This document shows positions 5,073 to 5,173 of a stretch of 5,173 bases of DNA, in pieces. The stretch covers positions 1-5,173 of the forward strand of contig CALMZT010001000.1 in NCBI GenBank assembly GCA_937870805.1. Direction: 5' to 3'. Position numbers and translations under genes: made by a program. Source of the stretch: an uncultured Chloroflexota bacterium (lineage in GTDB: Bacteria; Chloroflexota; Anaerolineae; Aggregatilineales; Phototrophicaceae). The first letter of the stretch is position 1. Each line of letters starts with the position of its first letter. Under the pieces are notes generated by a model. It was not told the origin of the DNA and made no database searches. It saw only the letters and a program-made list of their open reading frames with translations.

Positions 5073-5163
5073 ATTACGGAGAACGGGATGGTAGGGGCAG
5101 ACCAATGTGTCTGCCCTGTATCGGGCGCACACGTGGGTGCGCCCCTACGCGGATGTCCGTATT
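5073..5163. repeat. Second palindromic element with a three-way-junction core
   Basis: Outer arms ATTACGGA (5073-5080) and TCCGTATT (5156-5163) match at 7 of 8 positions. The core at 5091-5148 is closed by GTAG/CTAC and holds two perfect 8-bp hairpins: GGGCAGAC/GTCTGCCC (5095-5116) and GGGCGCAC/GTGCGCCC (5123-5144). An alternative fold pairs GTAGGGGC (5091-5098) directly with GCCCCTAC (5141-5148). GGATG flanks the core at 5086-5090 and 5151-5155. It looks like a dispersed palindromic repeat; no gene lies here. Confidence 0.6.
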
Positions 5164-5173
5164 TAATCGTTAA

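Noticed and set aside
5091..5148. tRNA or other structured RNA gene suggested by the multi-arm fold
   Set aside because: No anticodon arm, T-loop or CCA-compatible acceptor stem; the arms are simple perfect palindromes, as in repeat elements.

Overview
The window reads as a bacterial chromosomal segment of about 50% GC. Four genes are recognisable. In order they are a partial nucleotidyltransferase-like gene (minus strand, running off the left edge), a 73-residue HEAT-repeat protein (plus), valyl-tRNA synthetase valS (minus) and uridine kinase udk (minus). A valS preceded by a tRNA-sensing T-box leader, a tiny HEAT-repeat protein next door, and many small palindromic intergenic repeats would suit Chloroflexota. 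That assignment is an inference from gene style, not a demonstrated placement; Firmicutes-like lineages also carry T-boxes.

Layout. Bases 1-538 hold the N-terminal 179 residues of a sugar-nucleotidyltransferase-fold protein whose catalytic motifs look degenerate. Bases 554-748 are a divergent promoter region in which both -10 elements sit in the same 10-base sequence, in inverted orientation. The HEAT gene (749-970) converges on valS (1018-3648), with a perfect 13-bp hairpin between their stop codons. Bases 3649-4160 are the valS promoter and a long leader: Stem I with a candidate GUC valine specifier, several extra hairpins, Stem III, a canonical T-box antiterminator and a mutually exclusive intrinsic terminator directly before the valS Shine-Dalgarno sequence. 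Bases 4161-4297 hold short tandem repeats and no gene. udk occupies 4298-4960. Bases 4961-5173 have no gene and carry two compact inverted-repeat elements.

How it works together. valS expression should follow the charging state of tRNA-Val: uncharged tRNA pairs with the GUC specifier and with the UGGU bulge, stabilises the antiterminator and allows read-through. udk salvages pyrimidine nucleosides and is only a same-strand neighbour; valS has its own promoter. The clearest system here is the T-box. Its oddities are the enlarged middle section with repeat-like palindromes and, at the left edge, a possible pseudo-enzyme of the nucleotidyltransferase fold.
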